Source: Hyaloraphidium curvatum
Taxonomy: Eukaryota; Monoblepharomycota; Hyaloraphidiomycetes; Hyaloraphidiales; Hyaloraphidiaceae
Direction of reading: 5' to 3'
Assembly (NCBI GenBank): GCA_025558095.1
Contig: JAIVFI010000001.1
Span: 510,501 to 574,500 of the forward strand
Length of the DNA: 64,000 nucleotides
Under the pieces are notes generated by a model. It saw only the letters and a list, made by a program, of their open reading frames with translations. It was not told the DNA's origin and did no database searches. Numbering within the stretch: the first letter of the stretch is position 1; each line of letters begins with the position of its first letter. A program made the position numbers and the translations under genes. Of the stretch, positions 9,350 through 17,784 are shown one piece after another.

Positions 9350-11480
9350 TCAAGGACGGTGAGCCAGGAGCCGGCAGCAGGGATCCGGTTGACGTGGAGG
9401 CGGCCTTGGCCTGGGGGGAGCCGAGCTTGCGAACGGCCGCCTTGGCCTTCCGTTCCGCTTTGGCGGATTTGACGTCGATTTGCTGATACGGCTTGGCAAC
9501 CTTGTCCGGGTTTGTCCCTGCCACATCCTCCACGGGACGGCCCTTGCCTGCGTGCTTGGGGCCTGGGGCCATCGTAGGATCACCAACCGCGGATGCCCCA
9601 GCGGCCTCATCGGCCGTGTGCATGTCTTCGCTTGGTGCCTCCGAGTTCGAACCATCGCCCTCAGCAGAGGCTTCGGAGGCGGCGTCGTTTCCACCCGAGG
9701 CCTCAGAGCCGGTGGCATCCTCCTCCATCGCAGATTCCGTGCCCTCCATTGCGGGAGCAGCAAGCTCCAGATCCTCCAGCGCGGTATTGGCTGCAACCTG
9801 CTGTGCAGCACTGCTGATGGCGTTCTCAGCGGCCAGCTGGTCGGCACCACCCATGTCCTCGTCCCCATCCTTGTCAGCCGGCTCCAAAATGGGAAGACCA
9901 TGGAAATCCATCTTTTCGGCGGCGTCAGACTCCCCCCAATCGACCGAAGCACCGGCACCACCACCACCGAGTGCCGAAAACCTGTTGTGGGACGCCTTGG
10001 CCACTGGCTGGGCAAGAGCTGGGGGCGCAGAGCCTGCGCGCTTGCCGGACGGCCCAGCTGTAAGCCACTCGTTGGCCGCAGGGGCGGTGGGGGAAGCCAG
10101 ATGCGGAGGAACGACCTCTTCCCTCAGGGGGGGCAGCCGCGGGGTCGTGGCGGGCTCCACCGTTGGGGGAGAGAGCCGTACGTTGGCCGGGTTGTGAATG
10201 CAGTCCGCCTCGTGCGCACGGCGTGCTTGCGGGCTGGCAAAGGCGCCGGGATTCATGCGGTTGAGACCGTCTGGGCAGTAAGCACAGTTGGTGCACGTGG
10301 CATCGTCACCGACGTGGCCGCCCGTGCGCTTGCAGTGGCCGCACTGTCCGTTGCTACTGTCATAGCGGACAGCTGGGCGAAGGAGCTTGTGCTGGAGGAG
10401 TGTCCCCCACGAGTCAAGGAAGCAGTACGAGGGTGGGCCAATGCGTGCTGCGCGGTCAAAGAAGGCATCAACCCCGCACTGCGAGACGTCGAAAGTGACC
10501 CGCCAGAAGGCGTTGCTGTCGGTGCCCGAGATGGGAGCCGCTTCAATGACTTGGCAAGGGGCCCCATAGTGGTTCTGGAAAGTCGCGTAGAGGCGGGCCC
10601 ACCAGTCCGGGCACTCGTGCACCGAACCAGGGACGATCATGGGCCCGATCTTGAGCTCGGCGTGCGTGTCCTTGAAGACAGGGTGGATGCGCAGCCGACG
10701 CGTCGGGCCGTTTGGGAACTTGACCTCCAGCACCCCCTGCTCCACCAAGGCGTTGATAGCGTCTGCCCCGTCGACAGCACCAACAACACAGAAGAGGTCC
10801 AGTCGCGAGTACCGCGGGTTGTAGCCTCGCGTCTCGGTCGTGAAGACGGTGGTGGGGAAGGTCGCCTTCGCCACGGCTTCGGCGACGACGCGCCGTCGGT
10901 CCTTTGGCACACCGTTGAGGTCGATGAGGCAGTGGGGGACAGGCCCAATGAAGGCCGGCGTGTAGCCCCGACCGTTGGCGTGCGGTTGCACCCGATCGAT
11001 GAGCTTGGCGTAGTTGGTGGGCGCCGAGAAAGGCATGGCAGAAGCCAGATGCTCCGCCATCGCGCCGTCCGTGACACGAACAATCGGGCGGTCGGGCGAG
11101 GTGCGCGACGTTGCTGCGGCGAAAGAGCGAGACCCCAGGCGCGTGGCGGGGGCGGTTGCTTTCGGGAGACGATTCTGCGGAGCCGGCTCCTCCCGGGCGC
11201 CGCCGTTGGCGGACGCGGGGCGGATTTCAGTGGTCGATTCAGCAGCGTCCTCCTTAGAACCTGTCAGCTGAGCCGTAGCACCAGCGGGGGCCGGCGCGGG
11301 CTCCTCTGCCGCGCCAGGGAGGCGAGGAGAGGCAGCGACGCCGGGAGCGTGGGAAGAGTGGACGGGATTCGCAAGCGCCTCCGAGGAGGCCGCGGCGAGC
11401 GCAGGGGAGACCTTGCCATCAGGCAGGACCACGGGAGCGGCCGCATCATTGGGCCCCTGCCCTGTGTCAGGGGGGTCCAT
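9342..11480 (-). CDS. Non-LTR ORF1: RNA-binding/gag-like protein with Cys-His knuckle
   Basis: A 712-residue protein, the first ORF of the element. The N-terminal third is Ala/Pro-rich. The middle (about residues 160-330) is globular with alternating hydrophobic strands, and is followed by a Cys-rich knuckle (QCGHCKRTGGH, CTNCAYC). The C-terminal third is acidic then Lys-rich, ending in SLNA. The layout resembles ORF1 nucleic-acid chaperones of non-LTR elements, but no family can be named by eye. The ATG at 11480 is the first in-frame Met after the presumed promoter. Confidence 0.75.
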   Translation of the reverse strand: MDPPDTGQGPNDAAAPVVLPDGKVSPALAAASSEALANPVHSSHAPGVAASPRLPGAAEEPAPAPAGATAQLTGSKEDAAESTTEIRPASANGGAREEPAPQNRLPKATAPATRLGSRSFAAATSRTSPDRPIVRVTDGAMAEHLASAMPFSAPTNYAKLIDRVQPHANGRGYTPAFIGPVPHCLIDLNGVPKDRRRVVAEAVAKATFPTTVFTTETRGYNPRYSRLDLFCVVGAVDGADAINALVEQGVLEVKFPNGPTRRLRIHPVFKDTHAELKIGPMIVPGSVHECPDWWARLYATFQNHYGAPCQVIEAAPISGTDSNAFWRVTFDVSQCGVDAFFDRAARIGPPSYCFLDSWGTLLQHKLLRPAVRYDSSNGQCGHCKRTGGHVGDDATCTNCAYCPDGLNRMNPGAFASPQARRAHEADCIHNPANVRLSPPTVEPATTPRLPPLREEVVPPHLASPTAPAANEWLTAGPSGKRAGSAPPALAQPVAKASHNRFSALGGGGAGASVDWGESDAAEKMDFHGLPILEPADKDGDEDMGGADQLAAENAISSAAQQVAANTALEDLELAAPAMEGTESAMEEDATGSEASGGNDAASEASAEGDGSNSEAPSEDMHTADEAAGASAVGDPTMAPGPKHAGKGRPVEDVAGTNPDKVAKPYQQIDVKSAKAERKAKAAVRKLGSPQAKAASTSTGSLLPAPGSPSLNA

Positions 11481-11630
11481 TCTGCCTCAGGGACGTGCGG
11501 CAGTTGGCGTGCTGGGCGTCCCAAGGGCTCTCAGAGTGCGGGCTCGGCGGACTGCACGCCGAAGCCGAAGCGACACGGAGAGTACGTGGGGGTTGGAGGC
11601 GACCAAGATTCTTCGATTACATGTCCCGCG

Positions 11631-11640
11631 CTTTTATATA
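11631..11640 (-). promoter_or_regulatory. TATA-box-like site upstream of non-LTR ORF1
   Basis: On the minus strand this reads TATATAAAAG, a near-perfect TATA box, about 150 nt upstream of the ORF1 start. A TATA-driven start near 11605-11612 would leave a leader of about 130 nt. Most elements of this class rely on host read-through or internal promoters, so its use is inferred. Confidence 0.45.
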
Positions 11641-11649
11641 GGCAAGGCG

Positions 11650-11731
11650 GAGTCGACGCCGTCGACGCCGTCGACGCCGTTGCGACGCCGTTGCGACGCC
11701 GTCCCGACTGCGCAGCACTGCTGCGCAGTCG
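11650..11731. repeat. Short tandem repeats plus 27-bp perfect palindrome
   Basis: Three direct copies of GTCGACGCC are followed by two of GTTGCGACGCC. Next comes a perfect inverted repeat with 13-bp arms (CGACTGCGCAGCA and its complement) around a single base, at 11705-11731. It lies just outside the 5' end of the non-LTR element on its coding strand and could be part of its 5' untranslated region or of its target site. Confidence 0.7.
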
Positions 11732-11748
11732 CCCTTAGCCGACTCGCC

Positions 11749-12303
11749 CTAGTTGAAGTCGATAGAAATAGAAGTTAAAACGTCCTGTACCTTCGCACGC
11801 CCCCACCCAAACAGGGCCGAGGTCGACTTGTAAGGCACCGGGGTGATGTCGGCGTAGAGATTGACCTGACCGTCCTCCTGCGACACGACCGAGGACGCGA
11901 CGCTGATGCTGTCGTCCGAGGACACCAGGTCTTCGTCCCGAACGCGGCTGACGGGGGTAGATGTCGCCTCCGGCATCCGCACACGAGCCGAGGTGGCGGT
12001 CGCCGACGCCGAAGAAGAAGTTGAGGGCGTCGGAGGGCCTTGCGTCCGGGCGGCGGCTGCCCGAGCTTGCTTCTCCTCCGCGCGGTGCGCAGTGTAGTCG
12101 TTGAACAGCGCCTGCAGCAGCGTGTGGTGCTTGACCCCGGTGGAGATAACCCGTCCGGAGAGGCCGAGGATCTGTGCGGAGACCGTCGAGATGCGGTTCT
12201 CGCCGGTGTCGGCACGCTTGACCAGCGAATCCAGGATCTTGCGGTCCGAGTCCATCGACGCCGTCAGACGGGTTGAAAAGGCGTCGAACGCGTCGGCGAG
12301 GGC
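11749..12303 (-). pseudogene. C-terminal fragment of unknown protein, cut off by the gypsy LTR
   Basis: A minus-strand open frame runs out of the 5' LTR and ends at a stop at 11749. About 180 residues are visible: a helical, coiled-coil-like start (ALADAFDAFSTRL, then KILDSLVKRADTGENRIST), a Ser/Thr/Ala-rich middle, and an ordered end finishing in DVLTSISIDFN. I do not recognise it. It may be the remainder of the same broken gene seen at 17785-18643 beyond the retrotransposon, since both lie on the minus strand and abut LTRs. No target-site duplication links them, and the join cannot be proven. Confidence 0.5.
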
Positions 12304-12305
12304 GA

Positions 12306-12436
12306 TGTAACGCGCCGGCGTCGGGGCAAGGGGGACGGTGGTCCCCGGCGAGGGAAGACTAGGCGCAGTGCTGTGTAGTGACTCCTCAACGTCGTCAACA
12401 CAGGTCTTTACGGGTCCCCCGCGCCCCGTCCTGACA
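12306..12436 (+). repeat. 5' LTR of the chromovirus
   Basis: 131 bp from TGTAAC to CCTGACA, identical to 17654-17784; the shared block extends to 12304-12437. If the self-priming model is right, transcription starts at 12388, giving U3 of about 82 nt and R-U5 of about 49 nt. The chromodomain-encoding ORF end overlaps the 3' copy. Confidence 0.95.
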
Positions 12437-12438
12437 GT

Positions 12439-12449
12439 TTGACGACGTT
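12439..12449 (+). promoter_or_regulatory. Self-complementary primer-binding site
   Basis: TTGACGACGTT, two bases after the 5' LTR, is the exact complement of AACGTCGTCAA at 12388-12398 within the LTR (17736-17746 in the 3' LTR). Eleven matching bases is the size used by Tf1, whose RNA folds back on its own 5' end to prime reverse transcription. No match to a tRNA 3' end beginning TGG is seen here. Confidence 0.8.
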
Positions 12450-12501
12450 CCAACCCTGAATCCACGTTTCCCGTTCCCCGTGACCTCGCCCTCGGTGCAG
12501 C

Positions 12502-13695
12502 ATGGCTGGCGCCGACGCTCTCCGCGATCTCCTCTCCGCGACCCCGGACCCCCAGACTCCCGTCGAAGTCCTTATCGAGCGCGAAAGGGTTTTCCTTGAT
12601 ACCCTCGAGCCGCAGGAGCGTGCTGCTTTCGTCAGCTTCTTGGACGCCCTCGGCGACGCTCAGCCCGAGTTCATCGCGCTCCCGATCCGTGCCCAAGTCG
12701 CCACCTACCGCGCTTCCCAAGCAACCCACGTCGCGCAGCACGCTCCTCTGTCTGCTCCGATTTCGGTGTCCGCCGCTGCGCTCACGGACGCGTTTGTCGG
12801 CTCTGTCGCGCGCATGGGGTTCCTGCCCCAGCACGCCGCTGCTGCCCCAACCGCGAAACCGATCAACGTGCCTACCCCGGACAAGTTCGACGGGACCGAT
12901 CACGCACGCACCCGTTACTTCATGATGCAGGTCGACAACGCGCTCGAGCTCAAGCCGGAGCTTGCCTCGGACGCCCAAAAGATCGCGTTCTTCAGTCTGC
13001 TTCTCAAGGGCGATGCGCTCCGCTGGTTTGCTGCCCAGCAGAGCAGCTCCGGGACGATTGCGCCCTCGTGGATCTCGCTTCGCGAGGAGTTTCTCTCTAC
13101 CTTTCAGATGCCACTTCGACACACTTCCGCCGTCAATGCGCTCCATGCACTCGTCCAGAAGCCCGGGCATCTGGCCGAATACGCAGTCGAATTTGAAAGC
13201 TTGAAGCCGGATGTCGAGGGCTACAGTGATGCCACGTTCATGGATATGTTCCTGGCTGGCCTCTCCGCGGAGATCGTGAACCAGATGGGCCAGCATTCGA
13301 AGCCCAGCACGTACCAGGAAGCGAAGAAGATCGCATTTGCTGCTCAAGTTCGCCTCTCCGAGCAGCAAGCTGCGCTGCGCAAAGCTCGGAGCCGCGACCG
13401 GCCCACCTCTGGGTATCCCTACCCCGGAGCGATGCAGTCGGTGCCCATCGGATCGCATGTCTCTCCGGCAGCTCCTTCCGCAAGTGCTTCCGGCCCCGTG
13501 CCGATGGTGCTGGGCTCCGCGTCTGCATCTGGCCAGCCGGGCGGGGCTTCAGGCTCGGCGTCCTCAGGGTCGCGCGCCAAGCTGACGCCGGAGGAGCGCC
13601 AGCGCCGCCTTCGCGAGGGGCTCTGCATTTACTGTGGTCAGCCCGGTCACGTCAAGGCCTTTTGCCCCGCCAAGTCTGCATCGTCGTCTTTTTGA
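12502..13695 (+). CDS. Gag polyprotein of the chromovirus
   Basis: 397 residues. The central region (about 125-290) is a typical Ty3-type gag capsid domain, including FDGTDHARTRYFMMQ, an LRWFAAQ segment and LAEYAVEFESL. A single CCHC knuckle lies near the C-terminus (CIYCGQPGHVKAFC, about residue 377). The start at 12502 is the first Met after the primer-binding site. The ORF ends at TGA in a TCTTTTTGA context, overlapping pol by about 34 nt in the -1 frame. Confidence 0.95.
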   Translation: MAGADALRDLLSATPDPQTPVEVLIERERVFLDTLEPQERAAFVSFLDALGDAQPEFIALPIRAQVATYRASQATHVAQHAPLSAPISVSAAALTDAFVGSVARMGFLPQHAAAAPTAKPINVPTPDKFDGTDHARTRYFMMQVDNALELKPELASDAQKIAFFSLLLKGDALRWFAAQQSSSGTIAPSWISLREEFLSTFQMPLRHTSAVNALHALVQKPGHLAEYAVEFESLKPDVEGYSDATFMDMFLAGLSAEIVNQMGQHSKPSTYQEAKKIAFAAQVRLSEQQAALRKARSRDRPTSGYPYPGAMQSVPIGSHVSPAAPSASASGPVPMVLGSASASGQPGGASGSASSGSRAKLTPEERQRRLREGLCIYCGQPGHVKAFCPAKSASSSF

Positions 13696-16600
13696 AACGC
13701 CAGCTCGGATTCCGGGGCACCTCCGACGCTGGCGATGCCAATACAAGTCTTCAGTTTTCCCGTGCCCCTTGCTTGGCGGCGTCTTCCGGGCGGCCGCCAT
13801 TTCCTCTGCTCCGGTCCGACCCGGTTCCTTCCTTCGTCATTCCCGTGCGCATCGTGCTTCCGGACGGCCGGCTTCGGATCGTGGACGCACTCGTGGACTC
13901 CGGCGCCGACGCCTGCTTCATGGACGAGGCTTTCGCGCGCTGCGTTGGATACTCGTGCTTGCAGCGCTCCACGCCTTTCGGGCTCGACGTGGTGGACGGG
14001 CGGCCTATTTCGTCGGGCGACGTCACCCAGGAGACGGAGCCCGTCGCACTGACAGCCGATGGCATTACCGTCGGAGTCAGCTTCAACATCATCAGCACGT
14101 CGATTCCGGTCGTTCTCGGACTCTCGTACCTCGAGTTCGTGAACGCGGCGCTCGATTGGTCCCGTCGATCCCTGCGGATCCCTCGCCCGTTCGCACAGGG
14201 AGTTTCCCCGCCGTTGAGCGCGCCTAAGGCTCCGGCGGCGGATCAGGAACCGCCAAAGACAAGCCCGGCTGAAGGCGCCAGCCGGGCGGCCCCGGTGGAC
14301 GTATCCGTCTCTGCCGGTGGATGTCTCCCAGCTGCTGACCCCGCCTCCAGCCAGGCCAGCGACCGGACCATCCTCGAGGACATCACGGAGTCCGAATACC
14401 CACACACGGCTTCTTTTTCGGCTTCCATGGGATCGGGCGACGCAGGCAGACCTCCGCAGGCCGTCCCCTTGGGCCGCGGGGTCGACGAACAACCGCCGAG
14501 GCCAACCCCGGCCGATGGGACCGGTCGGGGCGCGCCTCCGGAAGTACCTCCGCCTCCGCCGCCTAAGGTGAAGATCGCTAATCTCTCGGCGCGCCAGTTT
14601 GTCGCCGAGATGCGTCGCGAGCGCAAGGACGCACAGATCTTCGTCGCCATGGTCTCCGACCCCGCCGCGCGCGCTGCAAGCGCGGCCGCCGCCGAGCCCA
14701 CGGTCCCATCGCAGTACGCCGACTTCGCGGACGTCTTCGACCCGGACAAGCCTGCATCGTCACTGCCGCCGCATCGTCCCGGTTTCGATTGCGCAATCGA
14801 ACTCGAAGAAGGGGCAGTCCCTCCTTCTGGACGTCTCCACGGCCTCTCCGAAGTCGAATCCGAGGCACTCCGGAAGCACATCGAAGAGCTTTCCGCATCG
14901 GGGCGTCTCCGCCCTTCGGATTCTCCGAGCGGGGTTCCAGTCATCTTTGCAAAGAAGAAGGACGGCGGGCTTCGCGTCTGCGAGGATTACCGCGGTCTCA
15001 ACCGGATCACGAAGCGAGACCGCTACCCGATCCCGCTCATTTCCGACCTTCTGGACCGCCTCTCCCGTGCCAAGATCTTCACCAAGCTGGATCTCCGCGA
15101 AGCCTACCGTCAGATTCGCGTCCGCGAAGGAGACGAGTGGAAGACGGCTTTCCGCACCCGCTACGGCCAGTTCGAGTACCTCGTCATGCCCATGGGCCTC
15201 ATGAATGCGCCGGCCATCTTCCAGCGCTTCATGCACAGCATCTTCCATGACGTACTCGACATCTTCGTCGCGATCTACCTCGACGACATCTTGATCTTCT
15301 CAGAGAACGAAGCCGATCACACGGGGCATGTGCGCCAGGTTCTGCAGCGCCTCCGGGACAACCACCTGTACGCGAAGCTCTCCAAGTGTTCGTTCGATGT
15401 TACGACCGTCGAGTACGCCGGGTTCATCGTGGGCGACGGCAAGGTCATCATGGACCCCTCCAAGGTCGAGTCCATCACCTCATGGCCCGAGCCTGCGACC
15501 CTTCGCCAGCTCCAAAGCTTCCTCGGCTTTGCCAACTTCTACCGCTGCTTCATCAAGGACTACGCGCAGATCACACTTCCGCTCACGGACCTCACTAAGC
15601 TCAAGCCGGGCGATCCGTTCCGTTTCACGCCGGAAGCTCGCGCAGCCTTCGATGCGCTCAAATCCGCTTTCACTTCGGCTCCGTTCCTGCGTAACGCCGA
15701 TCCAGCCGTTCCGTACACAGTTGAGGCAGATGCTTCCGACTTCGCCCTCGGAGCCGTGCTGTCGCAGCCCGCCCCCAACGACGGGCTTATGCATCCCGTG
15801 GCGTTTCATTCCCGGAAGTTCCAGCCGGCGGAGATCAACTACCCGATCTACGACAAGGAGCTACTCGCAGTTGTCGACGCGTTCAAGGCGTGGCGGCGAT
15901 ACCTCGAGGGTAGCCCGCATAAAGTCGACGTCTTCACGGACCACAAGAACCTGGAGTACTTCATGAAGCAGCAGATGCTCAATCGCCGTCAGGCTCGATG
16001 GGCCATGACCCTCGCGGGCTACGACTTTGTTTTGAAGCATCGACCCGGCACCGATCAAGTCGTCGCCGACGCGCTTTCTCGCCGCTCCGACTACGTTCCG
16101 GGCAACTTCGACGATGTCTCTACGCAACAGCGCGTCACGCTCCTCGGGCCGCACCTGGTCGCAGCGCTCCACGCGACTTCGTTGGATTTCCTGGACATGA
16201 TCCGTCGCGATACGGCCAAGGACCCATTCGCCCGTCGCATTATCGCTCTTCTGGAGGCTCACGACGCGTCCGTTTCTCGTTTCCATCTTCTCGATGGCGT
16301 TCTCTACCGCGACGGTCTCATCTTCGTGCCGGTCGGCAAGTCTCGGACGGAGCTTCTCCGAACCCGTCACGATGCCGTTACTGCCGGCCACTTCGGAATT
16401 CGCAAGACTGTGGAGCTCATATTGCGAGATTTTTGGTGGCCGCGTGTTTGGGACACCGTCGCCCGCTACATTCGGAGCTGCGAGACGTGCACGCGAACCA
16501 AGGCCCCGCGCCATGCCCCGCACGGCCTTCTCCAGCCACTTCCAATCCCGGACGGACCTTGGCGTTCGATCAGTATGGACTTCGTCACCGACCTGCCCCA

Positions 16601-17726
16601 GTCCGAGGGATTCGACGCCGTGCTCGTCGTGGCCGATCGGTCGACCAAGCAGGCTCATTTCGCTGGCGCGCGGAAGGACTTCTCCGCCGACGACACCGCT
16701 CGGCTCTTCCTTCGCGAAATATTCCGCCTCCACGGCTTCCCCTTCGACATCGTCAGCGACCGCGGACCGCAATTCATCGCCAAATTCTGGGAAAGGCTTC
16801 TTGGACTCATGGACATCAAGCTTTACCGCTCCTCGGCCGCGCACCCCGAGTCGGACGGCCAGACGGAGCGCATCAATCAGATTTTGGAGCAGTACCTCCG
16901 GACCTACGTCAATTACGCCCAGGACGACTGGTTCAATCAGCTCCCGCTCGCCGAGTTCGCGTACAACAACTCGGTGCACGCCAGCATTGGCATGTCGCCT
17001 TTCCGCGCCAACTACGGTTACGACCCGCGAGCCGACGTTTTAGCACCCGACGCGCCGCGCGTTCCCGCCGCCGAGGAACGCATCCGGGAGCTTCGCGCCC
17101 TCCACGACGTCCTTCGCGAGAACTTCCAGCGGGCCCAGGAACGCTACAAAGACTCCGCAGACGTCAGTCGTGAGGATGCTCCCGTTTTCCGCGTCGGCGA
17201 CCGTGCTTGGCTATCGGCGCGCAATATTCGTACGCGTCGACCGTCTCGCAAGCTCGACATTCGCTACCTCGGGCCCTACCGCATTAAGGAGCAGATCAAT
17301 CCCGTTGCGTTTCGATTGGATCTTCCGCCCACGATGGGCATTCATGACGTTTTTCACGTCTCGCTTCTCGAACCCTATACTCCCTCGGACACCGCCGATT
17401 TTCCCGGCCGCGTCGCAGAGACTCCACCCCCGGACATCATTGACGGCAAACCCGAGTACGAGGTTAACCAGATCCTGGATTCCCGCCGATTCCGCAATCA
17501 CTTGCAGTACTTGGTGGACTGGAAGGACTTTCCTCCATCGGAGCGCTCATGGGAACCGTGGGAGCACCTCCAGCACGCCCCCGACGCCGTTACCGACTTT
17601 CACCGCCGCTTTCCGGACAAGCCGGGTCCTACGCGGCGGTTGGGGGGGGGTGATGTAACGCGCCGGCGTCGGGGCAAGGGGGACGGTGGTCCCCGGCGAG
17701 GGAAGACTAGGCGCAGTGCTGTGTAG
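13662..17726 (+). CDS. Pol polyprotein: protease, RT, RNase H, integrase, chromodomain
   Basis: Open for 1354 residues in the -1 frame relative to gag; the first Met is probably not used, and entry is likely by -1 frameshifting near 13689-13693. Domains in order: retropepsin with VDSGADACF (about 77), reverse transcriptase with YLDDILIF (about 537), RNase H beginning VEADASDFALG (about 686), and an integrase zinc finger (paired His then CETC, about 900-945). The integrase core follows with Asp in SMDFVTDLP (about 972), Asp in SDRGPQF (about 1031) and Glu in ESDGQTERIN (about 1061). A GPY-type segment and a chromodomain (YLVDWKDFPPSERSWEPWEHL-type, quoted here only by its WKDFPPSERSWEP core, about 1263-1315) finish it. 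Chromodomains direct integration to marked chromatin. No internal stop is seen. Confidence 0.95.
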   Translation: MPRQVCIVVFLKRQLGFRGTSDAGDANTSLQFSRAPCLAASSGRPPFPLLRSDPVPSFVIPVRIVLPDGRLRIVDALVDSGADACFMDEAFARCVGYSCLQRSTPFGLDVVDGRPISSGDVTQETEPVALTADGITVGVSFNIISTSIPVVLGLSYLEFVNAALDWSRRSLRIPRPFAQGVSPPLSAPKAPAADQEPPKTSPAEGASRAAPVDVSVSAGGCLPAADPASSQASDRTILEDITESEYPHTASFSASMGSGDAGRPPQAVPLGRGVDEQPPRPTPADGTGRGAPPEVPPPPPPKVKIANLSARQFVAEMRRERKDAQIFVAMVSDPAARAASAAAAEPTVPSQYADFADVFDPDKPASSLPPHRPGFDCAIELEEGAVPPSGRLHGLSEVESEALRKHIEELSASGRLRPSDSPSGVPVIFAKKKDGGLRVCEDYRGLNRITKRDRYPIPLISDLLDRLSRAKIFTKLDLREAYRQIRVREGDEWKTAFRTRYGQFEYLVMPMGLMNAPAIFQRFMHSIFHDVLDIFVAIYLDDILIFSENEADHTGHVRQVLQRLRDNHLYAKLSKCSFDVTTVEYAGFIVGDGKVIMDPSKVESITSWPEPATLRQLQSFLGFANFYRCFIKDYAQITLPLTDLTKLKPGDPFRFTPEARAAFDALKSAFTSAPFLRNADPAVPYTVEADASDFALGAVLSQPAPNDGLMHPVAFHSRKFQPAEINYPIYDKELLAVVDAFKAWRRYLEGSPHKVDVFTDHKNLEYFMKQQMLNRRQARWAMTLAGYDFVLKHRPGTDQVVADALSRRSDYVPGNFDDVSTQQRVTLLGPHLVAALHATSLDFLDMIRRDTAKDPFARRIIALLEAHDASVSRFHLLDGVLYRDGLIFVPVGKSRTELLRTRHDAVTAGHFGIRKTVELILRDFWWPRVWDTVARYIRSCETCTRTKAPRHAPHGLLQPLPIPDGPWRSISMDFVTDLPQSEGFDAVLVVADRSTKQAHFAGARKDFSADDTARLFLREIFRLHGFPFDIVSDRGPQFIAKFWERLLGLMDIKLYRSSAAHPESDGQTERINQILEQYLRTYVNYAQDDWFNQLPLAEFAYNNSVHASIGMSPFRANYGYDPRADVLAPDAPRVPAAEERIRELRALHDVLRENFQRAQERYKDSADVSREDAPVFRVGDRAWLSARNIRTRRPSRKLDIRYLGPYRIKEQINPVAFRLDLPPTMGIHDVFHVSLLEPYTPSDTADFPGRVAETPPPDIIDGKPEYEVNQILDSRRFRNHLQYLVDWKDFPPSERSWEPWEHLQHAPDAVTDFHRRFPDKPGPTRRLGGGDVTRRRRGKGDGGPRRGKTRRSAV
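17639..17653 (+). other. Polypurine tract of the chromovirus
   Basis: A run of G residues (GGTTGGGGGGGGG) lies immediately upstream of the 3' LTR, the expected site for plus-strand priming. It lies inside the end of the pol ORF. Confidence 0.7.
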
Positions 17727-17784
17727 TGACTCCTCAACGTCGTCAACACAGGTCTTTACGGGTCCCCCGCGCCCCGTCCTGACA
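17654..17784 (+). repeat. 3' LTR of the chromovirus
   Basis: Identical over 131 bp to the 5' LTR at 12306-12436. The pol stop codon (17724-17726) falls inside this LTR. Confidence 0.95.

Larger units (their letters stand above)
4590..11740 (-). mobile_element. Non-LTR retrotransposon with restriction-like endonuclease, three ORFs
   Basis: Read on the minus strand, the element has ORF1 (11480-9342), ORF2 (9349-8498) and ORF3 (8501-4590). Consecutive ORFs overlap by 8 and 4 nt (ATGCCTAA and ATGA), a pattern fitting translation by termination-reinitiation. ORF3 carries reverse transcriptase and a C-terminal CCHC plus PD-(D/E)xK nuclease, the signature of the R2/NeSL/CRE/HERO group of site-specific elements. 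All three frames are open, so the copy may be recent. The upstream border is placed loosely at a hairpin and tandem repeats near 11650-11731; the real ends are unknown. Confidence 0.85.
12306..17784 (+). mobile_element. Ty3/gypsy chromovirus, Tf1/sushi-like, apparently complete
   Basis: A 5.5-kb LTR retrotransposon with identical short LTRs, gag with a CCHC knuckle, and pol in the order protease, reverse transcriptase, RNase H, integrase and C-terminal chromodomain. The primer-binding site is complementary to a segment inside the element's own LTR, indicating self-priming as in Tf1. A G-rich polypurine tract abuts the 3' LTR. LTR identity implies recent insertion. The flanking five bases (GGCGA and GGAGC) do not match, so there is no visible target-site duplication. 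Confidence 0.95.

Noticed and set aside
9480-11738. 752-codon plus-strand frame opposite non-LTR ORF1
   Set aside because: Shadow driven by high GC; no domain and low-complexity composition.
12437-13458. Continuation of the 569-codon minus-strand frame from 11749 through the LTR and across gag
   Set aside because: It is antisense to gag and the LTR; only the part outside the element (11749-12303) is plausible host or relic sequence.
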